A stretch of 19,335 bases of DNA from Actinomycetales bacterium (GTDB lineage: Bacteria; Actinomycetota; Actinomycetes; Actinomycetales; Cellulomonadaceae): contig JAAZAC010000002.1 of the NCBI GenBank assembly GCA_012514545.1, positions 1 to 19,335 on the forward strand, given 5' to 3'. Positions 7,392 through 14,870 of this stretch are shown piece after piece (within the stretch, counting starts at the first letter, position 1; each line of letters opens with the position of its first letter). The position numbers and the translations under genes are program-made. Under the pieces are notes generated by a model that did no database searches, was not told the origin of the DNA, and worked only from the letters and a program-made list of their open reading frames with translations.

Positions 7392-8534
7392 ATGCACCAC
7401 CTCCCCGCCGAGCCGATCGGCGACGACGAGCTGCGCGCCCTCGCGCGGCGCAGCCACGACGTCATCGCCGAGCACCAGGCGCCCTCGGGCGCGTACCCGG
7501 CGTCCCCGACCTTCTCCGCCTACCGCGGGTACGCCTGGTACCGGGACGGCGCCTTCACGGCGGAGGGGATGTCCCGCTACGGCGACGTCGCCTCGGTCGA
7601 CGCGTTCCACGACTGGGCGAGCCGCGTGCTCGTGGCACGGGCCGACGTCGTGCGCTCCCTCGTGGCCCGGGCGGCCGCGGGCGAGGAGATCGGCAACGAC
7701 GAGATGCTGCCCACCCGCTACACGCTCGACGGCGAGGTCGGCAGCGACCCCTGGTGGGACTTCCAGACCGACGGCTACGGCACGTGGCTGTGGGCCGTCG
7801 TCACCCACGCGCGGCGGCACGGGCGGGACCTCGCGCGATGGGCGGACGGCATCACCGTCGCCACCGACTACCTCGTCGCCTTCTGGAACCGCCCCTGCTA
7901 CGACTGGTGGGAGGAGCACGTCGCCCACCGCCACGGCTCCACGTTCGGCGCGATCTACGGCGGGCTGTCGGCCGTCGCGGGCGCGGGCGTCCTCGACCCC
8001 GTGCGCTCCGAGACCGCCGCGGCCACCGCCGAGCGCGTGCGCCAGGTGGCGCTCGCGGAGTGCGTCGCGGGCGGCCACCTCGTCAAGTGGGTCGGGTCCG
8101 ACGTCGTCGATGCGTCGCTCGCCTCGTGCGTCGTGCCGTTCGGCCTCGTGCCCGTCGGCACGGCGACGGCCGACGCCACCATCGCGACGATCCGCCGCGA
8201 CCTCGCCACCCCCGGCGTGCACCGCTTCGCCGCGGACGTCTTCTTCGGCGGCGGCCAGTGGCCGCTGCTGACCTGCCTGCTCGGCTGGAACGAGCTCGCC
8301 GCGGGCGACCGCGACTCCGCCCTCGAGCGCCTGCGCTGGGTGGCCGCGCACGCGACGCCCGACGGCCTCCTGCCCGAGCAGGTCGACGACCACCTGCTGC
8401 ACCCCGAGCACCGCGCCGAGTGGCTCGAGCGCTGGGGCACCGTCGCCACGCCGCTGCTGTGGTCGCACGGCATGTACCTCGTCCTGGCCGACGAGCTCGG
8501 CCTGCTGCCCCCCGAGGAGTCCCGATGGTCCTGA
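7392..8534 (+). CDS. GH15 glycoside hydrolase, isomaltose glucohydrolase-like (cytoplasmic)
   Basis: 380 residues; ATG 7392 follows AGGAG (7382-7386). The sequence shows the GH15 (alpha/alpha)6-barrel landmarks: FSAYRGYAWYRDGAF (41-55, substrate-pocket Arg-Asp), DFQTDGYGTWLWA (123-135), YDWWEEH (170-176, with Glu174 the likely general acid, as in fungal 'DLWEE') and GLLPEQ (325-330, with Glu329 the likely general base). There is no signal peptide, starch-binding domain or N-terminal beta-domain, so it is a small intracellular enzyme. GH15 enzymes invert configuration and release beta-glucose from non-reducing ends. The short intracellular form next to a GH31 gene matches the isomaltose glucohydrolase of Kribbella flavida, which cuts alpha-1,6 bonds. 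Substrate is inferred from that context; glucoamylase or trehalase-like activity cannot be excluded. The end of the gene overlaps the GH31 start by 10 bp. Confidence 0.85.
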   Translation: MHHLPAEPIGDDELRALARRSHDVIAEHQAPSGAYPASPTFSAYRGYAWYRDGAFTAEGMSRYGDVASVDAFHDWASRVLVARADVVRSLVARAAAGEEIGNDEMLPTRYTLDGEVGSDPWWDFQTDGYGTWLWAVVTHARRHGRDLARWADGITVATDYLVAFWNRPCYDWWEEHVAHRHGSTFGAIYGGLSAVAGAGVLDPVRSETAAATAERVRQVALAECVAGGHLVKWVGSDVVDASLASCVVPFGLVPVGTATADATIATIRRDLATPGVHRFAADVFFGGGQWPLLTCLLGWNELAAGDRDSALERLRWVAAHATPDGLLPEQVDDHLLHPEHRAEWLERWGTVATPLLWSHGMYLVLADELGLLPPEESRWS

Positions 8535-10813
8535 GGCACCGTCCGTCCGGCATCGGGCACCCGTACGCGACCTCCGCCGACCAGCGCACGCCCGTCCTGC
8601 CGCTCGTCGGCGAGCCGATCCGGCTCGGCGTCGAGGCGGCGGGCGCGGCCGAGGTGCACGTGACCTGGGAGGTCGCCGACGCCGACGGCGCCGTGCGCAC
8701 CGCCCGCCTGCCCCTGGAGCCGGTCGCGCCGGACGCCGCCGACGCCGCGGCCCTCGCCGGCGGCGAGGGGCACCTCGCCGAGGCGCAGGCTGCCCAGCTC
8801 GCCGCCGACGGCGCGTTCGCGGTCCGGGTCGACGGCCTGGCCGACGGCGAGCGCGCGCGCTACCGCTTCACCGCGGTCGCCGCCGACGGCGCCACCGAGG
8901 AGACCGACTGGTTCACCGTCCACCCGGCGACGTGGCGGCCCGAGGGCGGCCGCCTGACGATCGACGGCCGGCCCGCCGACGGGCACCCGCGCGTCGTCCC
9001 CGGGTCCGTCGCCTGGCTGACGACCGCCGAGGGCGTCCACCGCGTGCGGTTCGCGCTGCGCATCGCGGCGGACGCGCACGTCGTCGGCTTCGGCGAGCGG
9101 TACGACGCCGTCGACCAGCGCGGGCGCCGCCTCGACGCGGTCGTCTTCGAGCAGTACAAGTCGCAGGGCCGGTTCGGCCGCACCTACCTGCCCATGCCGT
9201 TCGCGCACGTGCTCCCCGGGGAGAGCGGCGGCGAGGGGTGGGGCTTCCACGTCCGCACCTCGCGGCGGACCTGGTTCGACGTCGGCGCGTCCGCGCCCAC
9301 CGAGCTGCGCGTCGAGGTGGCCCTCGGCGGCACGCGGGACGAGGCGCTCGACGTCGGGACCTACACCGGCGCCCCGCACGAGGTCCTCGACGCGTTCCTC
9401 GCCGAGGTGGGCCGGCCCGCCGAGCTGCCGGACTGGGTGTTCCGGCTGTGGGCGTCCGGCAACGAGTGGAACACCCAGCGCATCGTCATGGAGCGCATGG
9501 ACACGCACGCGGCGCTCGACATCCCGGTGGGCGTCGTCGTCATCGAGGCCTGGAGCGACGAGCAGGGGATCATGCTCTGGCGCGACGCGCGGTACGCCCC
9601 GCGGCCGGACGGCTCGCCGTTCGCGGCGGGCGACTTCACCTGGGGCGAGGCGTGGCCCGACCCGAGGGCCATGGTCGACGAGCTGCACGCGCGCGGCATC
9701 AAGGTGGTGCTCTGGCAGATCCCCCTGCTCAAGACGCGGGCGGACCTGCCCCCGGACACGCCCGACGACGCCCAGGTGCTCCTCGAGGGCGCCGCGATGG
9801 TCGCGGGCGACCACTGCGTGCGCGAGGCGGACGGCACGCCGTACCACAACCGCGGCTGGTGGTTCCCCAAGGCCCTCATGCCCGACCTGTCGGTGCAGCG
9901 CACGCGCGACTGGTGGACCGCCAAGCGTCGCTACCTCGTCGAGGAGCTCGGCATCGACGGCTTCAAGACCGACGGCGGCGAGCACGCCTGGGGCGACGAC
10001 CTCGGCTACGCCGACGGGCGCCGCGGCGACGAGGGCAACAACCTCTACCCCGTGCACTACGCCCGCGCGTTCGGCGACCTGCTGCGGTCCGCGGGCAAGG
10101 CGCCCGTGACCTTCTCGCGCGCCGGCTTCACCGGCTCGCAGGCGCACGGGCTCTTCTGGGCGGGCGACGAGGACTCCACGTGGGAGGCGTTCCGGTGGAC
10201 GCTCAACGCGGGCATCACCGCGGCGTCGTGCGGGATCGTCTACTGGGGCTGGGACCTGGCGGGCTTCTCCGGGCCCGTGCCCGACGCCGAGCTGTACGTC
10301 CGCGCCGCGGCCGCCGCCGCGTTCATGCCCGTCATGCAGTACCACTCGGAGTTCCACCACCACCGGCGGCCGCTGCGCGACCGCACGCCGTGGAACGTCG
10401 CCGAGCAGTCGGGCGACCCGACGGTGGTCGACGACTTCCGCCGGCTGGCGCACCTGCGCGAGCGGCTCGTGCCGTACCTCGCGGAGCAGGCGCGGCGGAC
10501 CGTGGCGACGTCGCGGCCCCTCATGCGCGGCCTGTTCTTCGACTGGCCCGACGACCCGCAGGTGTGGGCCTGGCCCGCCGAGTACCTCCTCGGCGACGAC
10601 CTGCTCGTGCACCCGGTCACGGAGCCGGGCGCGACGACGTGGCGCACCTACCTGCCCGCGGGCCGCTGGGTCGACCTGTGGTCGGGCGGGGCCCACGACG
10701 GCGGCGCCGTCGTCGAGCGCGAGGTGCCCCGCGCCGTCGTGCCGGTGTACGTGCGGGACGCCGCGGGCGACGGCTCGGCGCCGGACGCGCTGCGGCGCGC
10801 CCTCGGCCTCTGA
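8525..10813 (+). CDS. GH31 glycoside hydrolase, alpha-1,3-isomaltosidase/alpha-glucosidase-like
   Basis: 762 residues from ATG 8525, preceded by GAGGAG (8514-8519) inside the GH15 gene; the two genes overlap by 10 bp. The upstream extension of the frame is a shadow of GH15. The order is an N-terminal beta-sandwich region (about 1-290, including 'HVVGFGERYDAVDQRG'), a (beta/alpha)8 barrel (about 300-630) and C-terminal beta-domains. The retaining nucleophile is Asp483 in GFKTDGGE and the acid/base is Asp548 in FWAGDEDSTW. The KTDxGE form resembles alpha-xylosidase-type GH31 enzymes more than the W-x-D-M-N-E form of classical alpha-glucosidases. YWGWDLAGFSG (573-583) and MQYHSEF (604-610) add to the family match. 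No signal peptide is present, so it acts in the cytoplasm on imported sugar. The neighbouring GH15 recalls the Kribbella alpha-1,3-isomaltosidase pair; alpha-xylosidase is the main alternative. Confidence 0.88.
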   Translation: MVLRHRPSGIGHPYATSADQRTPVLPLVGEPIRLGVEAAGAAEVHVTWEVADADGAVRTARLPLEPVAPDAADAAALAGGEGHLAEAQAAQLAADGAFAVRVDGLADGERARYRFTAVAADGATEETDWFTVHPATWRPEGGRLTIDGRPADGHPRVVPGSVAWLTTAEGVHRVRFALRIAADAHVVGFGERYDAVDQRGRRLDAVVFEQYKSQGRFGRTYLPMPFAHVLPGESGGEGWGFHVRTSRRTWFDVGASAPTELRVEVALGGTRDEALDVGTYTGAPHEVLDAFLAEVGRPAELPDWVFRLWASGNEWNTQRIVMERMDTHAALDIPVGVVVIEAWSDEQGIMLWRDARYAPRPDGSPFAAGDFTWGEAWPDPRAMVDELHARGIKVVLWQIPLLKTRADLPPDTPDDAQVLLEGAAMVAGDHCVREADGTPYHNRGWWFPKALMPDLSVQRTRDWWTAKRRYLVEELGIDGFKTDGGEHAWGDDLGYADGRRGDEGNNLYPVHYARAFGDLLRSAGKAPVTFSRAGFTGSQAHGLFWAGDEDSTWEAFRWTLNAGITAASCGIVYWGWDLAGFSGPVPDAELYVRAAAAAAFMPVMQYHSEFHHHRRPLRDRTPWNVAEQSGDPTVVDDFRRLAHLRERLVPYLAEQARRTVATSRPLMRGLFFDWPDDPQVWAWPAEYLLGDDLLVHPVTEPGATTWRTYLPAGRWVDLWSGGAHDGGAVVEREVPRAVVPVYVRDAAGDGSAPDALRRALGL

Positions 10814-10830
10814 GGAGCGGGGCGCGGCAG

Positions 10831-12132
10831 GTGTCCGCCGAGGCTCGGCCCGGTGCGCCGACGGGCGGGGTGCGCTCCGCCGTCGGGCGGTACCGGCGGC
10901 TCCTGCGCAGCCCCGGGCTCGCGGCCGCGATCGCGTTCTCCCTGGTGGGCCGGCTGCACGAGTCGATGGTCGCGTTCGGGCTCCTGCTGCTCGTCACCGA
11001 GCGGTCGACGTACGCCGCGGCCGGGGTCGCGCTCGCCTCGTACGGCGTCGGGGGCATGGTGGGGGGCCCCGTGGGCGCGACGCTCGCCGCGCGGTTCGGG
11101 CACGCGCGCGTGCTGCTCGTCCTCGCGGCGGCGTTCGGGGCGGGGATCGGCGGGATGGCGGCCACGCAGGGCGACCTGCGCGCACTCGTCCCGGTGGGCC
11201 TGCTCACGGGCGTGCTCACGCCCCCGCTGACGCCGGCGCTGCGGTCCACGCTGCCGCGGCTCGTGCCGCCCGCCGACCGCCTGAGCGCGTTCGCGCTCGA
11301 GTCGACGGTGCAGGAGGTCGTGTTCGTGGCCGGTCCGGTGGTGGCCGGCGGGCTCGCCGTGCTGCTCGCCCCCGGCGCGGTGCTCCTCGCGGCGGCCGGG
11401 CTCACGGTCGTCGGGGTCGTCGGCTACTGCGCCGTCGTGGCCCGGCACGCGCCGTCGGGGCCCACGCGCGCCCCCGACGACGCCGACCGGCCGCCGCCGG
11501 CCACGGGCAGCGGGCCGTGGGCGCCCGGCACCGCGCGGCTCCTCGCGGGCGGGGTCGCGTTCCTCGCGGTGCTGTCGGTGGCGTCGGTCGTCATCGTGGC
11601 CGAGGTGAGCGGCCCGCGGGCGCACGGTTCCGCCGGCGTGCACCTCGGCGTCGTCAGCGTCGGCTCGATCGTCGGCGGGCTCGTCTTCGGCGCGCGCGTG
11701 GGCCCCGGCGCTGCGGTGGCGCCGCGGTTCGCCGTGCTCGGGGGCGTGCTCGGGATGCTGGGCCTGGCGGCGGCGCTGCCCTCCGGCGGCGCGCCCGCGG
11801 CCGCCGTCCTGCTCGTCGTGGCGTTCGCCTACGGCACGGCGATCGCCCCCGCGGGCGCGGTGCTCTTCGCCGAGCTGGACCGCCTCGCCGGCGCCCGCTC
11901 GACGCAGGCGTTCGGGTGGATGGGCGCGGCGATGGGGCTCGGCGGCGCGATCGGGGACGCGGCCGGCGGCTGGCTGGTGACCGGCCCGGGGACGGCCGTG
12001 GCCGGGTGGGCGGCCGCCGCGGTCGCCGTCGCCGCGGCGGCCCTGCTCGCGCGCCCGGGCGAGGTCAGCCCTCGCCGCCCCCGCCGACCGCGCCCTCGAA
12101 GAGCCCGATCTCGTTCCCGTCGGGGTCGATGA
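10831..12132 (+). CDS. MFS transporter, unknown substrate, with Arg-rich C-terminal tail
   Basis: 433 residues from GTG 10831, 17 bp after the GH31 stop. GAGGAG at 10812-10817 is 13 bases upstream, so the ribosome site is weakly placed and GTG 10870 is an alternative. The protein is mostly hydrophobic: about 10-12 membrane segments split by a hydrophilic loop at about 207-232, the normal MFS 6+6 plan. A conserved-looking loop GATLAARFGHARVLL (82-96) lies between the second and third segments, where the MFS motif A sits. The last 22 residues (from 412) are almost only Arg, Pro and Ser. They are encoded by sequence antisense to the end of the VOC gene, giving a 68-bp tail-to-tail overlap. The position at the end of the sugar operon suggests a linked role such as release of glucose or of a by-product, but nothing in the sequence shows the substrate. 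Confidence 0.8.
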   Translation: MSAEARPGAPTGGVRSAVGRYRRLLRSPGLAAAIAFSLVGRLHESMVAFGLLLLVTERSTYAAAGVALASYGVGGMVGGPVGATLAARFGHARVLLVLAAAFGAGIGGMAATQGDLRALVPVGLLTGVLTPPLTPALRSTLPRLVPPADRLSAFALESTVQEVVFVAGPVVAGGLAVLLAPGAVLLAAAGLTVVGVVGYCAVVARHAPSGPTRAPDDADRPPPATGSGPWAPGTARLLAGGVAFLAVLSVASVVIVAEVSGPRAHGSAGVHLGVVSVGSIVGGLVFGARVGPGAAVAPRFAVLGGVLGMLGLAAALPSGGAPAAAVLLVVAFAYGTAIAPAGAVLFAELDRLAGARSTQAFGWMGAAMGLGGAIGDAAGGWLVTGPGTAVAGWAAAAVAVAAAALLARPGEVSPRRPRRPRPRRARSRSRRGR

Positions 12133-12439
12133 AGGACGCCCACCAGCTCGTGTCGTCGATGGGGGACTTGGGCAGGCCGACGCGGCCACCGAGCTCGGTC
12201 ACCTGGCGCAGCACGTCGTCGATCGAGTCCACCTCGACGTAGCTGCGCGGCGCGGTGAAGTCCTCGCTGCGCGGCGCGAGCCCGCCGCCCGAGACGCCGT
12301 TGGGGGCCTGCCACATCGGGTAGCCCTCGAACCCGGGCATCTCCGCGATCTGCCAGCCGAACACGCGGCCGTAGAACGCGGACGCCGCCCGCAGGTCGCT
12401 CACGGGGATGTCGATGTGGGTGATGTCGCCGTGCGCCAT
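12065..12439 (-). CDS. VOC-family (glyoxalase/bleomycin-resistance fold) protein
   Basis: 124 residues from ATG 12439, with GAGGAGG just upstream on the minus strand (12443-12450). One vicinal-oxygen-chelate domain fills the protein: HIDIPVSDLRAASAFYGRVF (8-27), the central GGGLAPR turn, and WASFIDPDGNEIGLFEGA (100-117). His8 and Glu115 are possible metal ligands in the VOC pattern, but the full set is not obvious. Proteins of this size are usually annotated as glyoxalase-like and rarely have a known substrate; roles in detoxification or antibiotic binding are family guesses. The gene converges with the MFS gene and overlaps its last 68 bp. A perfect inverted repeat lies in its upstream region (12517-12546). 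Confidence 0.88.
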   Translation of the reverse strand: MAHGDITHIDIPVSDLRAASAFYGRVFGWQIAEMPGFEGYPMWQAPNGVSGGGLAPRSEDFTAPRSYVEVDSIDDVLRQVTELGGRVGLPKSPIDDTSWWASFIDPDGNEIGLFEGAVGGGGEG

Positions 12440-12516
12440 GGGTCCTCCTCGTGGGGCGTCGGAGCGGCCACGGTAGGCACGGCGACCGACATCCCGCGCG
12501 CCGGCCCCACCCGCGG

Positions 12517-12576
12517 AGTGGAACGATCTGCCGGCATCTCGTTCCACTTCGGGCCTACGACCCTCGTTCCGTTCCA
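12517..12576. promoter_or_regulatory. Inverted repeat GTGGAACGA-N12-TCGTTCCAC plus a third half-site
   Basis: GTGGAACGA (12517-12525) and TCGTTCCAC (12538-12546) are perfect 9-bp arms around a 12-nt centre that itself contains the palindrome TGCCGGCA. A third copy of CGTTCCAC is at 12569-12576, with a further CGTTCC at 12564-12569. The group fills the middle of the 176-bp gap (12440-12615) upstream of the VOC gene and downstream of the membrane-protein gene. A dimeric repressor operator for the VOC gene and a terminator for the sigma operon are both possible; the additional half-site favours an operator. Confidence 0.5.
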
Positions 12577-12615
12577 CCGCGCGCCGGGGGAGGGCGTCTC
12601 GGGGCGGCGCACCGC

Positions 12616-14148
12616 TCAGGGCGCGGCGGCCAGCAGCGCGCGCAGGGCCGCCGCGTCGTCCGGGCAGGTGGCCATCCCGGCGGCGAGGTCCTCCGCCAGC
12701 GCCCACGTGCGCTCGCGGGTGCGCTCGTCGTCGAGGTTGGCGCGGACGAGGAACCGGAACCCGCCGCACTCGACGAGCGCCGCGGCCCGGTCGTCCGGCG
12801 TCGCACCCTCGTGCACGGTGACGTCCCCGACGGCGACCTCGCGCTCGACGTCGGGGTCGGCGAACCCGAGGTCAGGCCCGTCCGTCGACGTGACGAGCAC
12901 GCCCACGGTGCGCGCGAGCTCGCCGCCGGCGTCGGCCACCTGGACGGCCCGGGCGGCGTACGGCACGTCGGGCTGCGGTCCGACCACCGCCGGCTCCGAC
13001 GCGAGCCCCGTGCCGCCGACGAGCGCGGCCAGCCAGGCGTCGAGGAGGCAGGCGAGGTCGTCGTCCGCGCACGTGACCGCGGGCCGGTCGGACGCCGACG
13101 GCGTGGGGTCGCCCGACGACGTCGGGTCGCCCACCACCCAGAAGCTGCCCTCGAGCTCCTTGCCGTTCCCGCGCAGCAGCACCCGGTATGCCCCGGGGTC
13201 GAGCGCCGGCAGGCGCGCGGCGAGCTCGCCCGGCACGGACTCGGCGGCCGGCTCCTCCGTCGCGACGGTCCCGACGTCGGCCCACGCGCCGTCGGCCCAG
13301 CGCTGCACGAGCGCGTCGGGGTCCAGCCCGGCCATGGCGCCGCTGAGCATCTCCGCGCTGAGGTTCCCGCCGTCGTCCGGCGGCACGAGGGGCACCAGGG
13401 CGACGTCGCCCCCCGACGCCGGCACGAGCGGCGGCTGCACGGTCACGGCCGGGGAGTCCTCGGGCCAGAGCGGCGCGGGGGCGGGGGCGCCGTCGGCGAC
13501 CTCGAGGACGCCGTGCGCGACGACCCCGTCGACCGACTCCTGCACCACGCGGTACCAGCCCGGCGCGAGCCCGTCGGTCGTGAAGCGCACGAGCGGGCCG
13601 GGCGCACCCGGGCCCACACCGAGGCCGATGTCGTTGAACCCCTGCACCTCGGGGGCGCCCGGCGCGTACCAGCGGGCGGTGCAGTGCCAGTCCGCCAGGC
13701 ACAGGCCGGTCTTCCGGTACGGCTCCCAGGAGTCCCCGTCCCAGCGCTCGAGGTCCGCCTCCACCCCGAAGGTGGCGGTCGTGCCGTCGCGGCTGACCAG
13801 CGCCGCGGCGACCGCCACGTCGCCGGGCGGGACGCGGTCCGCGCTGAGCCACAGCGCGACGCCGCCCTCGTCCACGGCGGGCGGGGGCGGGGCGTCCGCG
13901 GGCGGCGTGGGGCCGGGGCCCAGGAGCGCGACGGCGGCCGTCGTCACCCCGGCGACCGCGGCCACCGCGAGCGCGCCGACGGCGACGCGGGTGGCCCGGC
14001 GGCGCCGCCGCCCCCGGGCGACGATCGCCGCGGGGTCGGCGGCCAGGACGGGTGCGGCGGCCCGGAAGCGGGCGGCGAGGTCGCCGGCGTCGGGGGCGAG
14101 CGGGGCCGGGCCGTGCGCGGTGGGGTCGGGGGTGCGGTCGGCGGTCAT
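12616..14148 (-). CDS. Single-span membrane protein coupled to the sigma factor; putative anti-sigma/sensor
   Basis: 510 residues from ATG 14148, with GGGAGGA just upstream; its start overlaps the sigma-gene stop as ATGA, so the two are translationally coupled. Residues 1-52 are cytoplasmic, ending in RGRRRRRATR, followed by one membrane span (about 53-76) and a Pro-rich linker to about 92. The external part seems to hold two related beta-rich modules (about 96-218 and 238-339). Each has a 'L-x-RW-x-x-G-x-W' stretch and a 'L-x-PG-x-YRV' turn. A C-terminal region follows, about 356-510, and the exported part has six Cys in all (150, 156, 360, 367, 461, 495). I do not recognise the family. Gene order is that of SigE-family sigma factors with a membrane partner, so an anti-sigma or sensing role is inferred. 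There is no HxxxCxxC zinc anti-sigma motif in the short N-terminus. Confidence 0.75.
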   Translation of the reverse strand: MTADRTPDPTAHGPAPLAPDAGDLAARFRAAAPVLAADPAAIVARGRRRRRATRVAVGALAVAAVAGVTTAAVALLGPGPTPPADAPPPPAVDEGGVALWLSADRVPPGDVAVAAALVSRDGTTATFGVEADLERWDGDSWEPYRKTGLCLADWHCTARWYAPGAPEVQGFNDIGLGVGPGAPGPLVRFTTDGLAPGWYRVVQESVDGVVAHGVLEVADGAPAPAPLWPEDSPAVTVQPPLVPASGGDVALVPLVPPDDGGNLSAEMLSGAMAGLDPDALVQRWADGAWADVGTVATEEPAAESVPGELAARLPALDPGAYRVLLRGNGKELEGSFWVVGDPTSSGDPTPSASDRPAVTCADDDLACLLDAWLAALVGGTGLASEPAVVGPQPDVPYAARAVQVADAGGELARTVGVLVTSTDGPDLGFADPDVEREVAVGDVTVHEGATPDDRAAALVECGGFRFLVRANLDDERTRERTWALAEDLAAGMATCPDDAAALRALLAAAP

Positions 14149-14870
14149 GGCGTCCTCCCGGCGGGTCCGGGGCGGCGTGCGGGGGCAGGAGCGGAGGGGG
14201 CGCCCGGGGGGCCGGCGTCGTCGGCGTCGAGCACGGCGCGGAGCTGCGCCAGTCCGCGCGAGGCGACGGACTTCACGGTCCCCTCGGAGACGCCGAGGTC
14301 GGCGGCCACCTCGGCCACGGGCAGCCCGACGAGGTGGCGGAGCGCGACGATCCGCCGCTGGCGGGGCGTGAGCGTGGCGAGCGCGCGGGCGAGGCGGTCG
14401 CGCTCGGCGTGGGCGTCGGCCGCGGCGGGCTGCGGGGCGTCGGGCAGCGCGGCCGGGTCGACGAGGCGCTCGCGGCGCAGACGGCGCCACGCGTCGGTGC
14501 GCGCGTTGGCCATGACGCGGCGCGCGTAGGCGAGCGGGCCGGCCTCGGACGCGGCGGCGCGCGGCCAGTGCAGGTAGGTCTTCAGGAGCGTCGTGGCGAG
14601 GAGGTCCTCCGCACGCGCCCCGTCGCCGGTGAGGTACCAGGCGACCCGACCGAGCTCCGCGGACGCCTCGCGCACGAAGGCGGTGAACTCCGCGTCGCGG
14701 TCGCCCGCGCCGCGCCGGCCCCCGACGTGCACGGGCACGACGTCGGGTGCGCCGTCGGGCACGTCGTCGGGGGTGTTGCCGGGCACGTCGTCGGGGGTGT
14801 CGTCGGGCACGTCGTCGGGCAGGTCGTCGGGCACACCGGAGCGGCCGTCGCCTCCGGTCGCCGCGCGCAT
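14145..14870 (-). CDS. SigE-family ECF RNA polymerase sigma factor with acidic repeat N-terminus
   Basis: 241 residues from ATG 14870, with GAGGGGG 2-3 bases upstream. Residues about 58-125 are region 2 (FTAFVREASAELGRVAWYLT, then ARAEDLLATTLLKTYLHWPR, with core-binding and -10 recognition helices). Residues about 155-215 are region 4, with the helix-turn-helix LPVAEVAADLGVSEGTVKSV for -35 recognition. The RHLVGL...GTVKS pattern is typical of the actinobacterial SigE-family group. Unusual for the group is the N-terminal tail, residues 13-46, made of repeated xPDD units. A Pro/Ala-rich tail ends the protein. It should direct RNA polymerase to a small regulon, possibly including its own operon, and be held in check by the membrane protein encoded next. 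A later start that skips the repeat is possible but has no better ribosome site. Confidence 0.9.
   Translation of the reverse strand: MRAATGGDGRSGVPDDLPDDVPDDTPDDVPGNTPDDVPDGAPDVVPVHVGGRRGAGDRDAEFTAFVREASAELGRVAWYLTGDGARAEDLLATTLLKTYLHWPRAAASEAGPLAYARRVMANARTDAWRRLRRERLVDPAALPDAPQPAAADAHAERDRLARALATLTPRQRRIVALRHLVGLPVAEVAADLGVSEGTVKSVASRGLAQLRAVLDADDAGPPGAPSAPAPARRPGPAGRTP
14733..14834 (-). repeat. In-frame 12-bp repeats encoding xPDD units in the sigma factor
   Basis: About eight 12-bp units, each close to GTCGTCGGGCAC on the plus strand, encode V/L/T-P-D-D at residues 13-46 of the sigma factor. Some units have drifted (PGN, PDG, PDV). The array keeps frame and gives a strongly acidic, flexible tail. 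Confidence 0.8.

Noticed and set aside
8932..10830. Upstream extension of the MFS reading frame through the GH31 gene
   Set aside because: The extension is an Arg-rich shadow of GH31 in another frame. Membrane-protein character starts only after the GTG at 10831.
12440..12769. N-terminal extension of the VOC protein to 12769
   Set aside because: The added residues are a shadow of the neighbouring gene and the spacer. The ATG at 12439 has a strong ribosome site and begins the conserved fold.
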